DNA of 64,000 nucleotides from Parageobacillus thermantarcticus (lineage in GTDB: Bacteria > Bacillota > Bacilli > Bacillales > Anoxybacillaceae). The DNA is taken from the NCBI RefSeq assembly GCF_900111865.1, contig NZ_FOJS01000003.1, positions 1-64,000 of the forward strand, written 5' to 3'. Both the position numbers and the translations under genes were made by a program. The notes under the pieces were generated by a model. It worked only from the letters and a program-made list of their open reading frames with translations. It had not been told where the DNA came from and made no database searches. Shown here piece after piece: positions 55,986 to 64,000 of this stretch (position 1 is the stretch's first letter; the number at the start of each line of letters is the position of its first letter).

Positions 55986-57511
55986 GAAGACACACCTGCT
56001 TCCTTCCGTTTACTTCCCGCCATTAACAGCCCGAGTTCTTGCTCCGTCGTTTCTTTCGGATCGACAATGGCAACGATTTTTCCCTCGTAAATAACGGCAA
56101 TGCGGTCACTTACATTCATCACTTCATCTAGCTCAAATGACACAAGAAGCACCGCTTTTCCTTTGTCGCGCTGTTCGATCAAACGCCGATGAATAAACTC
56201 AATTGCCCCAACGTCAAGACCGCGCGTCGGCTGAGCAGCAATGAGCAAATCCGGGTTGCGATCGACTTCCCGGCCGATGATCGCTTTTTGCTGGTTTCCG
56301 CCGGACAGCGCGCGCGCTTTCGTATATTCATCTGGAGTCCGCACATCAAATTCAGCAATGAGCTGGCGCGCTTTTTCATAAATCGCTTTAAAGTTTAAAA
56401 CTCCGCGTTTCGAATATGGCGGTTTGTAATAAGTTTGCAGCACCATATTTTCCCCGATCGGAAAATCAAGAACAAGCCCATGTTTGTGACGGTCTTGCGG
56501 GATATGGCCGACGCCTGCTTCGATAATTTTTCGCGGCGGAAGGTTCGTAATATCGCGGCCGTTCAGCAAAATCGAACCCGATTCCACTTTCACAAGCCCT
56601 GTAAGCGCCTCGATCAGTTCCGTCTGCCCGTTGCCGTCCACTCCGGCAATGCCGACGATTTCTCCAGCATGCACCGTTAAATCGAGATGATTGACCGCAG
56701 TCACGCCGCGCGCATCTTTGACGACCAAGTCTTTGATTTCGAGCACCGGTTTGCCCGGCTGCGCCGGTTTCTTTTCTGTTTTAAACTGTACTTCGCGGCC
56801 GACCATCAGAGACGCGAGTTCGTTTGGATTTGTTTCCGCAACGTTTAACGTAGCGATTCCCTTCCCGCGGCGAATGACCGTGACGCGATCGCACACTTCC
56901 ATAATTTCTTTTAATTTGTGGGTAATTAAAATAATCGATTTTCCTTCTTTTACTAACTTTTTCATAATTTGAATGAGTTCATGTATTTCTTGCGGGGTTA
57001 ACACTGCCGTCGGTTCGTCAAAAATTAAAATGTCGGCACCGCGGTACAACGTTTTTAAAATTTCGACGCGCTGCTGCATACCGACGGAAATATCAGCGAT
57101 TTTCGCGGTCGGATCTACCGCAAGCCCGTACCGTTCCGACAGTTCGCGCACTTCTTGTTCCGCCCGCTTCATATCAATGGCGCCGCCTTTTGTCGGCTCG
57201 CTACCTAAAATAATATTTTCCGTTACCGTAAACGTATCGACAAGCATAAAATGCTGGTGTACCATGCCAATTCCAAGCTCGTTCGCAACGTTCGGATCGG
57301 TGATGTTTACCTTTTTTCCTTTTACGCGAATCTCGCCGCCATCCGGCTGGTAGAGACCAAACAGCACGTTCATGAGCGTCGATTTCCCTGCCCCGTTTTC
57401 CCCTAGAAGCGCATGAATCTCCCCCTTTTTTACCTGCAACGTAATGTTGTCGTTTGCGACGAAATTGCCAAACACCTTTCGAATATTCAACATTTCAATA
57501 ACATATTCCAA
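55982..57511 (-). CDS. nupO: Nucleoside ABC transporter ATP-binding protein NupO
   Basis: A 509-residue tandem ATPase. Domain 1 has GENGAGKST, ISVGMQQRVEI and IFDEPTAVLTPQE. Domain 2 is degenerate at its Walker A (VDGNGQTE) but has ALSGGNQQKAIIGRE. This split is usual for the RbsA/NupO class. TTG at 57511 follows AAGGAG. It begins 133 bases after bmpA, beyond two stem-loops that should lower its expression relative to the binding protein. Confidence 0.94.
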   Translation of the reverse strand: MEYVIEMLNIRKVFGNFVANDNITLQVKKGEIHALLGENGAGKSTLMNVLFGLYQPDGGEIRVKGKKVNITDPNVANELGIGMVHQHFMLVDTFTVTENIILGSEPTKGGAIDMKRAEQEVRELSERYGLAVDPTAKIADISVGMQQRVEILKTLYRGADILIFDEPTAVLTPQEIHELIQIMKKLVKEGKSIILITHKLKEIMEVCDRVTVIRRGKGIATLNVAETNPNELASLMVGREVQFKTEKKPAQPGKPVLEIKDLVVKDARGVTAVNHLDLTVHAGEIVGIAGVDGNGQTELIEALTGLVKVESGSILLNGRDITNLPPRKIIEAGVGHIPQDRHKHGLVLDFPIGENMVLQTYYKPPYSKRGVLNFKAIYEKARQLIAEFDVRTPDEYTKARALSGGNQQKAIIGREVDRNPDLLIAAQPTRGLDVGAIEFIHRRLIEQRDKGKAVLLVSFELDEVMNVSDRIAVIYEGKIVAIVDPKETTEQELGLLMAGSKRKEAGVSS

Positions 57512-57539
57512 ATAAATTCACTCCTTACTTGAGCAAGGT

Positions 57540-57599
57540 AAAATCATAAAATGGAAAGAGGCAATAAACGGTAATTGCAACCTTTCATTTTATGATTTT
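57540..57599. repeat. 14-base inverted repeat between bmpA and nupO
   Basis: AAAATCATAAAATG (57540-57553) is perfectly complementary to CATTTTATGATTTT (57586-57599), with a 32-base spacer. It lies between the bmpA terminator and the nupO ribosome site. Possible roles are an mRNA-stabilising stem at the start of the nupO message or an operator. Confidence 0.6.
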
Positions 57600-57608
57600 T
57601 GGGCGAAC

Positions 57609-57638
57609 AAAAAGGCTAGCGAAAACACTAGCCTTTTT
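57609..57638 (-). terminator. Intra-operon terminator after bmpA
   Basis: On the minus strand AAAAGGCTAGTG-TTTT-CGCTAGCCTTTT is followed by TTGTTCG. It lies 7 bases after the bmpA stop and should cut transcription so that the binding protein is made in excess over the ATPase and permeases. Confidence 0.85.
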
Positions 57639-57644
57639 ATTCAG

Positions 57645-58730
57645 TTATTTTAAGGATGCTTCAAATTGTTTATATTCTTTGCGGGTCATTGGAACTTTTA
57701 CTTCGCCTTTAATAATTTTTTGCTTCCATTCATCGACCGCTTTTAACACTTCTGGCTTAATGTTGTCTTGCGTTGGCGCAATGCCGACTCCGTTTTCTGG
57801 AAGACCGTATTCAAGCGTTTTTCCGCCAGGGAAATCGCCTTCTTTGGAACGTTTTGCTACGTCATATACGGCAACATCGACCCGTTTTACCATCGATGTC
57901 AATGTGACGTTATATGTTTTTCCGTCCACTTTGACAACGCCTTCTGGAGCTTGGTCTTTATCGACGCCAATCACCCAAATTTCACGGTTCGGATCTTTCT
58001 TTTTCAAGTCTTTTGCTTCCGAGAATACGCCGTTTCCTGTTCCGCCAGCAGCATGGTAAATGACGTCGATGCCGGAAGCGTACATGCTTGATGCGATCGC
58101 TTTTCCTTTATCGGCTTGATCAAACGCACCGGCATATTGCACTTCCACTTTGGCGTTTGGATTAACCGCTTTTACTCCTGCACGGAATCCGCTTTCAAAC
58201 TTTTCAATTAACGGAATTTCCATCCCGCCGATAAAGCCGATTTTATTCGTTTTCGTCGTTAATCCGGCAACAACCCCGACAAGGAACGAACCTTCATGCT
58301 CTTTAAACGTAATGCTCGCCACATTTGGTTCGTCAACGACCGTGTCAACGATCGCAAAATGTTTTTTCGGATTTTGTTCAGCAACTTCTTTTACAGCATC
58401 TCCCATTAAATATCCGATCCCATAAATGACATCAAAATCGCTGCGCACAAGTTTATTTAAGTTCGTCGCATAATCGGCGTCGCTAGATGACTGCAAATAA
58501 TCGTAACCGCCTCTGCCCTTTTTCATCCCATTATCTTTTCCGAATTTTTGCAATCCTTCCCACGCCGATTGATTAAAAGATTTGTCGTCAATGCCGCCAA
58601 CGTCCGTTACCATCGCAACACTAAACGTGTCTTTGCCGCCGGCATTATCGCCCCCTTGACCGCCACATGCACTTAATAGCATGCCTGTCGCCAACATAAG
58701 AGAAAGGGCGAAGCCAAATCGTTTTTTCAT
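57645..58730 (-). CDS. nupN: BMP-family nucleoside-binding lipoprotein (NupN/BmpA)
   Basis: Extracellular solute-binding lipoprotein of the nucleoside importer, 361 residues. The signal peptide [22 protein letters not shown] ends in the lipobox LSAC, so Cys is lipid-modified. The mature part is of the BMP/Med family ([52 protein letters not shown]). ATG at 58730 lies 10 bases after GGGGG; TTG at 58736 is an alternative. The predicted ligand is guanosine or related nucleosides. Confidence 0.93.
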   Translation of the reverse strand: MKKRFGFALSLMLATGMLLSACGGQGGDNAGGKDTFSVAMVTDVGGIDDKSFNQSAWEGLQKFGKDNGMKKGRGGYDYLQSSSDADYATNLNKLVRSDFDVIYGIGYLMGDAVKEVAEQNPKKHFAIVDTVVDEPNVASITFKEHEGSFLVGVVAGLTTKTNKIGFIGGMEIPLIEKFESGFRAGVKAVNPNAKVEVQYAGAFDQADKGKAIASSMYASGIDVIYHAAGGTGNGVFSEAKDLKKKDPNREIWVIGVDKDQAPEGVVKVDGKTYNVTLTSMVKRVDVAVYDVAKRSKEGDFPGGKTLEYGLPENGVGIAPTQDNIKPEVLKAVDEWKQKIIKGEVKVPMTRKEYKQFEASLK

Positions 58731-58823
58731 GATCAAATTACCCCCTAATCCAATAAAAAATGTGATACTTTCTCATCTTAAATTATGATGATGAAATGAT
58801 CCTAATATTCGGATGTCACCTCC

Positions 58824-59555
58824 TTAAAAGTTAAGCCGTTTTCGCAGCACATGGAAGCTAAATTTGTCGGAGCGAAAGTAGTTAATCGAATAAAAAATCG
58901 GTTCATCATTTTTATCAAAGTGCATCTGCTTTAAGACAAGCAGCGCAGTTTCCGGCTCGCATTGCAAAATCGGCGACACTTTCTCATGGTAGCCGAGCGG
59001 CTCGATGCGGGCTACAGCATAAGCGATATCGCGGTTCACCTGATTATGTAAATTTTCGAACAAGGACTCCTGCTCATAAGAAATTCCTTTCGGCAAATAT
59101 TTGCATAAAATTTTGTCGATGCAATAGACGACGGGCTCCCCGTCAGCGGTGCGGACGCGCTCGATTAAAAGGATTTCGTCGTCCGCCGAGCATTGGAATT
59201 TCCGCATGTCATCTTCCGTCGGCTGTTGCACCGAAGAAGATAAAAAAATCGTCCCAGGCTTCCGGCCCGCCTTCCGGATCATATCGGTGACGCTGTTTAG
59301 CTGTTCGATCCCGGACGTGAATAACGGTCTCGAGTTCACAAACGTTCCGACGCCATGCCGGCGGATGATAACGTTTTCTTCTTCCAAAACGCGCAGCGCC
59401 TCGCGCAATGTCGCACGGCTGACACCTAGCTGCTTCGCTAATTCAAACTCCGAGGGAAGCTTTTGCTTTTCTTTATACACGCCTGTTTCGATATCATGCT
59501 TAATTCGATCAATCACTTGTAAGTATAGGTGGCGGTTGTCTGATTTAATGGACAT
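58824..59555 (-). CDS. ymfC: GntR-family (HutC type) regulator YmfC
   Basis: A 243-residue regulator with an N-terminal winged helix-turn-helix ([22 protein letters not shown], about 37-58) and a C-terminal UTRA ligand domain (about 85-235). ATG at 59555 follows GGGGG by 9 bases; the ATG at 59579 has no ribosome site. It is immediately upstream of, and in line with, the nucleoside transporter genes, so control of nucleoside uptake is plausible but unproven. A small palindrome (TCAGACCTCTGA, 59590-59601) before it might be its operator. Confidence 0.88.
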   Translation of the reverse strand: MSIKSDNRHLYLQVIDRIKHDIETGVYKEKQKLPSEFELAKQLGVSRATLREALRVLEEENVIIRRHGVGTFVNSRPLFTSGIEQLNSVTDMIRKAGRKPGTIFLSSSVQQPTEDDMRKFQCSADDEILLIERVRTADGEPVVYCIDKILCKYLPKGISYEQESLFENLHNQVNRDIAYAVARIEPLGYHEKVSPILQCEPETALLVLKQMHFDKNDEPIFYSINYFRSDKFSFHVLRKRLNF

Positions 59556-59589
59556 TGTAAAAAGCCCCCATTTTTCCATTTTGCAGATA

Positions 59590-59601
59590 TCAGACCTCTG
59601 A
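59590..59601. promoter_or_regulatory. Candidate YmfC operator palindrome
   Basis: TCAGA-CC-TCTGA is a perfect 5-base palindrome with a 2-base centre, 35 bases before the ymfC start. GntR/HutC regulators bind short palindromes, but a site this short can occur by chance. Confidence 0.3.
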
Positions 59602-59759
59602 CGTTAGACATGTTACCTTTTCGAGATTACTATACCATTTTTTTTTGAATAAATAAATATAGCAAATAAAAATTTTGTCGATGAAAGCAAAAAAAGGTTG
59701 ACAGCGGTTTCAATGTGACATATTTTTAAAGGAAACAGGCAACACGTTTGCCTGCTTCC

Positions 59760-62030
59760 CTATGACGTTTTTGCGTTTTCTTTTGAAATGAGCACGGCGC
59801 GAGGTTTGCTTCCTTCGTACGGCCCAACGACTCCGCGCGCTTCCATCGCATCAATGAGACGTGCCGCGCGATTATAGCCGATGCGAAAGCGCCGCTGCAA
59901 CATGGAAACGGAAGCACTTTGCATCTCGACAACAAGCCGGACCGCTTCATCGTACAATTCATCCTCGAATTCTTCGCCATCATTATTCTCTTCGTTTACC
60001 ATCATTTCTTCATAATATTGTGCTTTTTGCTGGGAAATAACAAAATCGACGACCTCTTCGACTTCTTCGTCGGAAACAAACGCCCCTTGCACGCGCACCG
60101 GCTTGGAAGCGCCCATCGGCAAAAATAGCATATCGCCGCGGCCAAGCAGTTTTTCCGCTCCTCCCATATCCAAAATCGTCCGCGAATCGGTTTGCGAAGA
60201 AACGCTAAAAGCGATCCGTGACGGAATGTTTGCCTTAATGACGCCGGTAATGACGTCAACGGAAGGGCGCTGTGTCGCAATAATAAGATGGATTCCCGCT
60301 GCGCGCGCCATTTGTGCCAACCGCGTAATCGAATCTTCGACATCGGAAGAAGCGACCATCATCAAATCTGCCAACTCATCAATGATGACAACGATGTAAG
60401 GAAGAAGCGGCTGCTTTTCTTCCGATTCTTGATTATGGCGCCGTACATATTCATTATACCCTTCGATATTTCGCGTGCCTGTATGTGAAAATAATTCATA
60501 TCGTCTTTCCATTTCCTGAACCACTTTTTTTAGCGCTTGCGACGCTTTTTTCGGATTCGTCACAACCGGAGCAAGCAAATGCGGCACTCCGTTATATACA
60601 CTTAATTCCACCATTTTCGGGTCAATCATCATCAATTTTACTTCATGCGGCTTTGTGCGCATAAGCAAGCTTACGATGATTCCGTTAATACATACGCTTT
60701 TTCCGCTTCCGGTTGCCCCGGCGATCAACAAATGCGGCATTTTATTCAACTCGGCGACAACGACTTCACCCGAGATGTCGCGGCCTAACGGGATTAATAG
60801 TTTTGCCTCTTGTTTGTAGTGGTCAATCGCTTCTAGCACTTCCCGTAAAGAAACGGTCGCAATTTCTTCATTTGGCACTTCAATGCCGATCGCCGATTTT
60901 CCCGGAATCGGCGCTTCAATGCGAATGTCTTTCGCAGCAAGGGCAAGCGCAAGGTCATCGCTTAAACTAACGATTTTACTTACCTTCACGCCAACATCCG
61001 GGTATACTTCATATTTCGTGACCGCAGGACCAAGATGCACTTGCGTCACTTTCGCCTTTACGCCGAAGCTTTGAAATGTTTTTTCCAGCTTGCGCGCATT
61101 TGCGTAAATGTTCGCATGATCTTTCGCTTGGCTTGTTTGTTTCGGAAGGCGGAGCAAATCAAGCGGCGGGAGCTGATAATCGGCGTTTTCCATTTCGGAA
61201 AACGCAAGCGGCGGAGACTCTTCTTCCTCCGCGCTTTCCGCCTTTTCTTGCTCTCGTTCTTGTTCTATCTCATTCGAACGCGCCGCAGTAAAATCGGAAA
61301 TAATCGGCGGCGGGGAGAGCGTCTCTCCCTCTTGCTGCGCGATCGGCTCCGGTGTTTTTGGTTTGCGCCGTTTCTGTTTTTGCGCTTTACTGCCCCAACG
61401 TTTTACATCCGCGGCAAATGCTTGCCATTGCCGCCGCAAGAAAGACGCAAATATCATCACCGCTTTTCCGACGGTTTCGCGCAACGATTTTCCCGTAATG
61501 AAAACGGCTCCGATGACAAAAAGGAAAAAACAAATCCATTTTGTGCCGAGTTCATCAAATAATTGATAACTGGCGGCAAAGAAAAACGCGCCGATCATCC
61601 CGCCGCCTAAATCGGCACTAGCCGATCCGCCGCGCACTTCATCCCAAAACAACTCCCATGTCGTGCGAATGATGCTAGGGTCCAATTGGCCGCGTCGGGA
61701 CAACAAATCGAATAACGTTTCATGACTAAGCATTAGCAGTGATGAAACGATAATATATGAACCGAGGAGAACTCGGTGGGTAAACGGAGGCCATCGTCGC
61801 TTCCAAATGATATAAAATGACAATAGAAACGAGGCGACAAACAATAGCATATACCATTCTCCAAAGAAAAAGCGCGCGATGAACACGAGCGTCTTTCCAA
61901 CTAACCCAAGGCGCGCCATCGCGATGACGGAAATTGCCAACATCGCAAGACCGATTAGCTCTAATTGAAACGTTTCTTTCCAATGCCGCTTTGACCGTCT
62001 CGCTTTTTTTTGCCGTTTCCGTTTTGCCAC
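59760..62030 (-). CDS. spoIIIE: DNA translocase SpoIIIE/FtsK
   Basis: Hexameric motor that pumps the chromosome into the forespore and clears DNA from division septa. The 756 residues have an N-terminal block of four membrane helices (about 25-170), an acidic/proline-rich linker (about 200-290), the motor with GATGSGKS and [12 protein letters not shown], and a C-terminal winged-helix gamma domain ([21 protein letters not shown]) that reads polar DNA signals. GTG at 62030 is 9 bases from GGAG and gives MAKRKRQ, as in relatives; ATG at 62036 is too close to the site. Confidence 0.95.
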   Translation of the reverse strand: MAKRKRQKKARRSKRHWKETFQLELIGLAMLAISVIAMARLGLVGKTLVFIARFFFGEWYMLLFVASFLLSFYIIWKRRWPPFTHRVLLGSYIIVSSLLMLSHETLFDLLSRRGQLDPSIIRTTWELFWDEVRGGSASADLGGGMIGAFFFAASYQLFDELGTKWICFFLFVIGAVFITGKSLRETVGKAVMIFASFLRRQWQAFAADVKRWGSKAQKQKRRKPKTPEPIAQQEGETLSPPPIISDFTAARSNEIEQEREQEKAESAEEEESPPLAFSEMENADYQLPPLDLLRLPKQTSQAKDHANIYANARKLEKTFQSFGVKAKVTQVHLGPAVTKYEVYPDVGVKVSKIVSLSDDLALALAAKDIRIEAPIPGKSAIGIEVPNEEIATVSLREVLEAIDHYKQEAKLLIPLGRDISGEVVVAELNKMPHLLIAGATGSGKSVCINGIIVSLLMRTKPHEVKLMMIDPKMVELSVYNGVPHLLAPVVTNPKKASQALKKVVQEMERRYELFSHTGTRNIEGYNEYVRRHNQESEEKQPLLPYIVVIIDELADLMMVASSDVEDSITRLAQMARAAGIHLIIATQRPSVDVITGVIKANIPSRIAFSVSSQTDSRTILDMGGAEKLLGRGDMLFLPMGASKPVRVQGAFVSDEEVEEVVDFVISQQKAQYYEEMMVNEENNDGEEFEDELYDEAVRLVVEMQSASVSMLQRRFRIGYNRAARLIDAMEARGVVGPYEGSKPRAVLISKENAKTS

Positions 62031-62065
62031 TATCATTCACTCCAATAAACAAACTGAAAGATGGG

Positions 62066-62098
62066 AAAAAAGCAGCCAAACTTGGCTGCTTTTTTCCG
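62066..62098. terminator. Terminator between ylzJ and spoIIIE
   Basis: AAAAAAGCAGCCAA-ACTT-GGCTGCTTTTTT, a perfect stem flanked by A and T runs, follows the ylzJ stop and can act in both directions. Confidence 0.9.
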
Positions 62099-62103
62099 TC
62101 TGT

Positions 62104-62361
62104 TTATTTATTATACCATGAATGGAGGAGGAATTCATTACGTGTTGCAACGGACATCGGGAATCTTGTTCCCGGCGCGTATTTTTGTTCTAAAAAATGA
62201 AGCGGGTTCGTGCTTAAATTTCGCACTATTTCATATTCGCCTGTTTCCGCCTTTTGCACGAGAAACGGAATTCCATCGTAATATACCGTTGTTTGTTTTT
62301 CATACTCTTCCGCTGCCGCTTGAAAGACAAGATGCTCCGGCATGATCGTATATAAAATCAT
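62104..62361 (-). CDS. ylzJ: YlzJ-like protein
   Basis: An 85-residue protein starting [14 protein letters not shown], with [10 protein letters not shown] and [22 protein letters not shown]. It matches the YlzJ-like family found between tepA and spoIIIE in bacilli. Its start overlaps the tepA stop (ATGA), showing translational coupling. Function unknown. Confidence 0.88.
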   Translation of the reverse strand: MILYTIMPEHLVFQAAAEEYEKQTTVYYDGIPFLVQKAETGEYEIVRNLSTNPLHFLEQKYAPGTRFPMSVATRNEFLLHSWYNK

Positions 62362-63086
62362 TGGATCATCTTCCTTTCACCTGATTTGTTCAGTTCAATC
62401 AGTTCGCGCAACTTGTCCATCGCTTTGGAAACGCCGCCGACTTCATCAATAAGCCCGTATCTCACCGCATCAGGGCCGACGACGTTCGTGCCGATATCGC
62501 GCGTTAAATTTCCTTTCGAAAACATAAGCTCCTTAAACTTTTCTTCCGTAATTTTTGAATGTTTTGTCACAAAGCGAACGACCCGTTCTTGCATTTTGTC
62601 CAAATACTCAAATGTTTGCGGAACGCCGATGACCAACCCGGTCAAGCGAATCGGATGAATCGTCATCGTTGCCGTTTCAGTAATAAATGAATAATCGCAA
62701 GAAACAGCAATCGGCACGCCAATCGAATGACCGCCGCCTAACACAATGGAAACGGTCGGCTTCGATAAAGAAGCGAGCATTTCCGCGATCGCTAACCCTG
62801 CTTCGACATCCCCGCCTACCGTATTTAAAATCACGAGCAGCCCTTCAATGTTTTGGTTTTGTTCAATCGCCACAATTTGCGGAATGACATGTTCGTATTT
62901 TGTCGTTTTATTTTGCGGTGGAAGTTGAATATGCCCTTCAATTTGTCCGACAATTGTCAAACAGTGAATGTTCGTATCAGGCGTCATTTGCGGGACGTTT
63001 GTTTGCCCTAGCTGTTGAATCGCTGATGCTGCTTGCTCCTCTTTCGTTTCTTGTTTTTCTTCTGATATGTAGCTTTCTTTTTCCAT
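62358..63086 (-). CDS. tepA: ClpP-fold translocation-enhancing peptidase TepA
   Basis: Cytoplasmic serine peptidase-like protein of the ClpP/crotonase superfamily, 242 residues. In B. subtilis it aids protein export and signal-peptide handling and is important in spore development. The nucleophile is the serine in GGGHSIGVP, the histidine lies in TIHPIRLTG, and the [14 protein letters not shown] segment precedes them. The N-terminal 35 residues are low-complexity Glu/Gln-rich. ATG at 63086 follows AAAGGAG. Confidence 0.93.
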   Translation of the reverse strand: MEKESYISEEKQETKEEQAASAIQQLGQTNVPQMTPDTNIHCLTIVGQIEGHIQLPPQNKTTKYEHVIPQIVAIEQNQNIEGLLVILNTVGGDVEAGLAIAEMLASLSKPTVSIVLGGGHSIGVPIAVSCDYSFITETATMTIHPIRLTGLVIGVPQTFEYLDKMQERVVRFVTKHSKITEEKFKELMFSKGNLTRDIGTNVVGPDAVRYGLIDEVGGVSKAMDKLRELIELNKSGERKMIQ

Positions 63087-63142
63087 GCACATTCTCCTTT
63101 CTTTCCATCATACGTTTAGTATGCTCGAACTCGAAAAGAAAA

Positions 63143-63172
63143 ATGCCGATAGGAAACTCCTATCGGCATCGT
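63143..63172 (-). terminator. Terminator after rnjB
   Basis: On the minus strand ATGCCGATAGGA-GTT-TCCTATCGGCAT is followed by TTTTCTTTT. It separates rnjB from tepA. Confidence 0.88.
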
Positions 63173-63196
63173 TCGTTGACTTTGAGCATGATCGTA

Positions 63197-64000
63197 TTAT
63201 ACTTCCATAATAATTGGCAAAATCATCGGTTTGCGTTTCGTTTTTTCAAATAAAAATTGGCTTAATGCTTCGCGAATGTTCGATTTTAACGAAGACCATT
63301 CGATCACATATGTTTGTAAACATTTATTCACGATATTGGCTACGATTTTCGTCGCTTCATCAAGCAACGTTTCCGATTCTCTTACATAGACAAAACCGCG
63401 CGAAATAATCTCTGGTCCCGCGATAATTTTTTTCGCTTCTTTGCTTAATGTAACGACAACGATTAAAATTCCGTCTTGTGAGAGAAGACGCCGGTCTCTT
63501 AAAACGATGTTACCAACATCGCCAATGCCAAGACCATCAATTAAAATGTTGCCGTACGGAACTTTTCCGCCAGGACGAGCGACACCGTTGCGAAACTCGA
63601 TGACATCCCCTTTGTCGATCAAAAACGTTCTTTCTTCGGAGATGCCAACCGCTTTCGCAAGATTGGCGTGTGCCTTTTGCATGCGATATTCGCCGTGAAC
63701 AGGAATAAAATATTTCGGTTTCATCAAATTAAGCATTAACTTTAATTCTTCCTGACATCCGTGTCCGGAAACATGCACTTTTCTCTCGCGGTAAATGACA
63801 TTCGCTCCGGCGCGATACAACGAATCAATCGTTTTCGAAAATATTAATTCATAGCCTGGCATCACCGATGCCGCAACGATGACGGTATCTCCTTTTTTGA
63901 TGTTGACTTGCTTGTGCGCTTGTTTGGCCATGCGAGCTAATGCGCTCATCGGTTCGCCATGCCCGCCGGTTGTCAAAATAATCAATTCTTTATCATCGTA
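63197..64000 (-). CDS. rnjB: Ribonuclease J2, C-terminal part (runs off right edge)
   Basis: The last 267 residues of a metallo-beta-lactamase/beta-CASP ribonuclease. They contain LTTGGHGEPMSALARMA and VHVSGHGCQEELKLML with the late metal-ligand histidine region, then PVHGEYRM, followed by the RNase J C-terminal domain. Its position before tepA matches B. subtilis rnjB (ymfA), so RNase J2 is preferred over J1. The frame is open to base 64000; the start codon and the first catalytic motifs lie outside the window. Confidence 0.9.
   Translation of the reverse strand, partial: YDDKELIILTTGGHGEPMSALARMAKQAHKQVNIKKGDTVIVAASVMPGYELIFSKTIDSLYRAGANVIYRERKVHVSGHGCQEELKLMLNLMKPKYFIPVHGEYRMQKAHANLAKAVGISEERTFLIDKGDVIEFRNGVARPGGKVPYGNILIDGLGIGDVGNIVLRDRRLLSQDGILIVVVTLSKEAKKIIAGPEIISRGFVYVRESETLLDEATKIVANIVNKCLQTYVIEWSSLKSNIREALSQFLFEKTKRKPMILPIIMEV

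Overview
The window looks like a chromosomal segment of a thermophilic, spore-forming member of the Bacillaceae, most likely Geobacillus or Parageobacillus. The evidence is the gene content and order. Read on the minus strand from the right edge, it runs rnjB, tepA, ylzJ, spoIIIE, ymfC, a guanosine/nucleoside ABC operon (bmpA, nupOPQ), ymfF, ymfH, ymfI, ymfJ, ymfK, rodZ, pgsA, cinA, recA, rny, ymdB, spoVS, a dipeptidase, korA, korB, miaB, ricA, cotE, mutS, mutL. After an accessory block it continues miaA, hfq, spoVK, hflX, ynbB, glnR, glnA, lexA (plus strand), yneA, yneB, ynzC. This is the Bacillus subtilis ymfA-to-ynzC order with local replacements. No rRNA, tRNA or CRISPR array was seen.

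The core (about 8.9-21.3 kb and 30.4-64 kb) carries housekeeping, DNA repair and sporulation genes. Short intergenic gaps often hold clear rho-independent terminators. Regulatory sites readable from the sequence are three LexA boxes between lexA and yneA, one LexA box upstream of recA, a consensus sigma-H promoter before spoVS, two sporulation-type promoters before cotE, a GlnR-type promoter region before glnR, and vegetative promoters before recA and rny.

Three regions are accessory. (1) 1-8.9 kb: a transposase fragment at the left edge, a decayed IS1634-family element with recognisable terminal inverted repeats (415-2333), then an AT-rich carbohydrate cluster: fba, glpX, dhaL, dhaK and an RpiB/LacAB-family isomerase on the minus strand, with a divergent DeoR regulator. 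It lies next to ynzC, where B. subtilis has tkt. The gene set fits phosphorylation of a ketotriose or ketotetrose, isomerisation, aldol condensation and dephosphorylation into central metabolism. (2) 15.6-18.6 kb: an acyl-CoA catabolic operon in which two of four genes, the AMP-dependent acyl-CoA synthetase and the thiolase, have lost most of their length by deletion. The acyl-CoA dehydrogenase and the CaiB-type CoA-transferase remain intact. (3) 21.4-30.3 kb, between miaA and mutL: a chemoreceptor, a multidrug-type MFS transporter, a BCCT osmolyte transporter and several small membrane or sporulation-type proteins (WGxxGxxG, DUF3231, TM2-like, CBO0543, YjcZ, a minimal L,D-transpeptidase).

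The most interesting candidate is the fba-glpX-dhaL-dhaK-rpiB-deoR cluster. It could be a self-contained route taking erythrulose-type sugars (or dihydroxyacetone) through sedoheptulose or fructose bisphosphate. The second is the paired gene-gutting deletions in the acyl-CoA operon. Start codons were chosen by ribosome-binding-site position and family length and are mostly inferred. Family assignments come from recognising sequence motifs and gene order; no database search was run.
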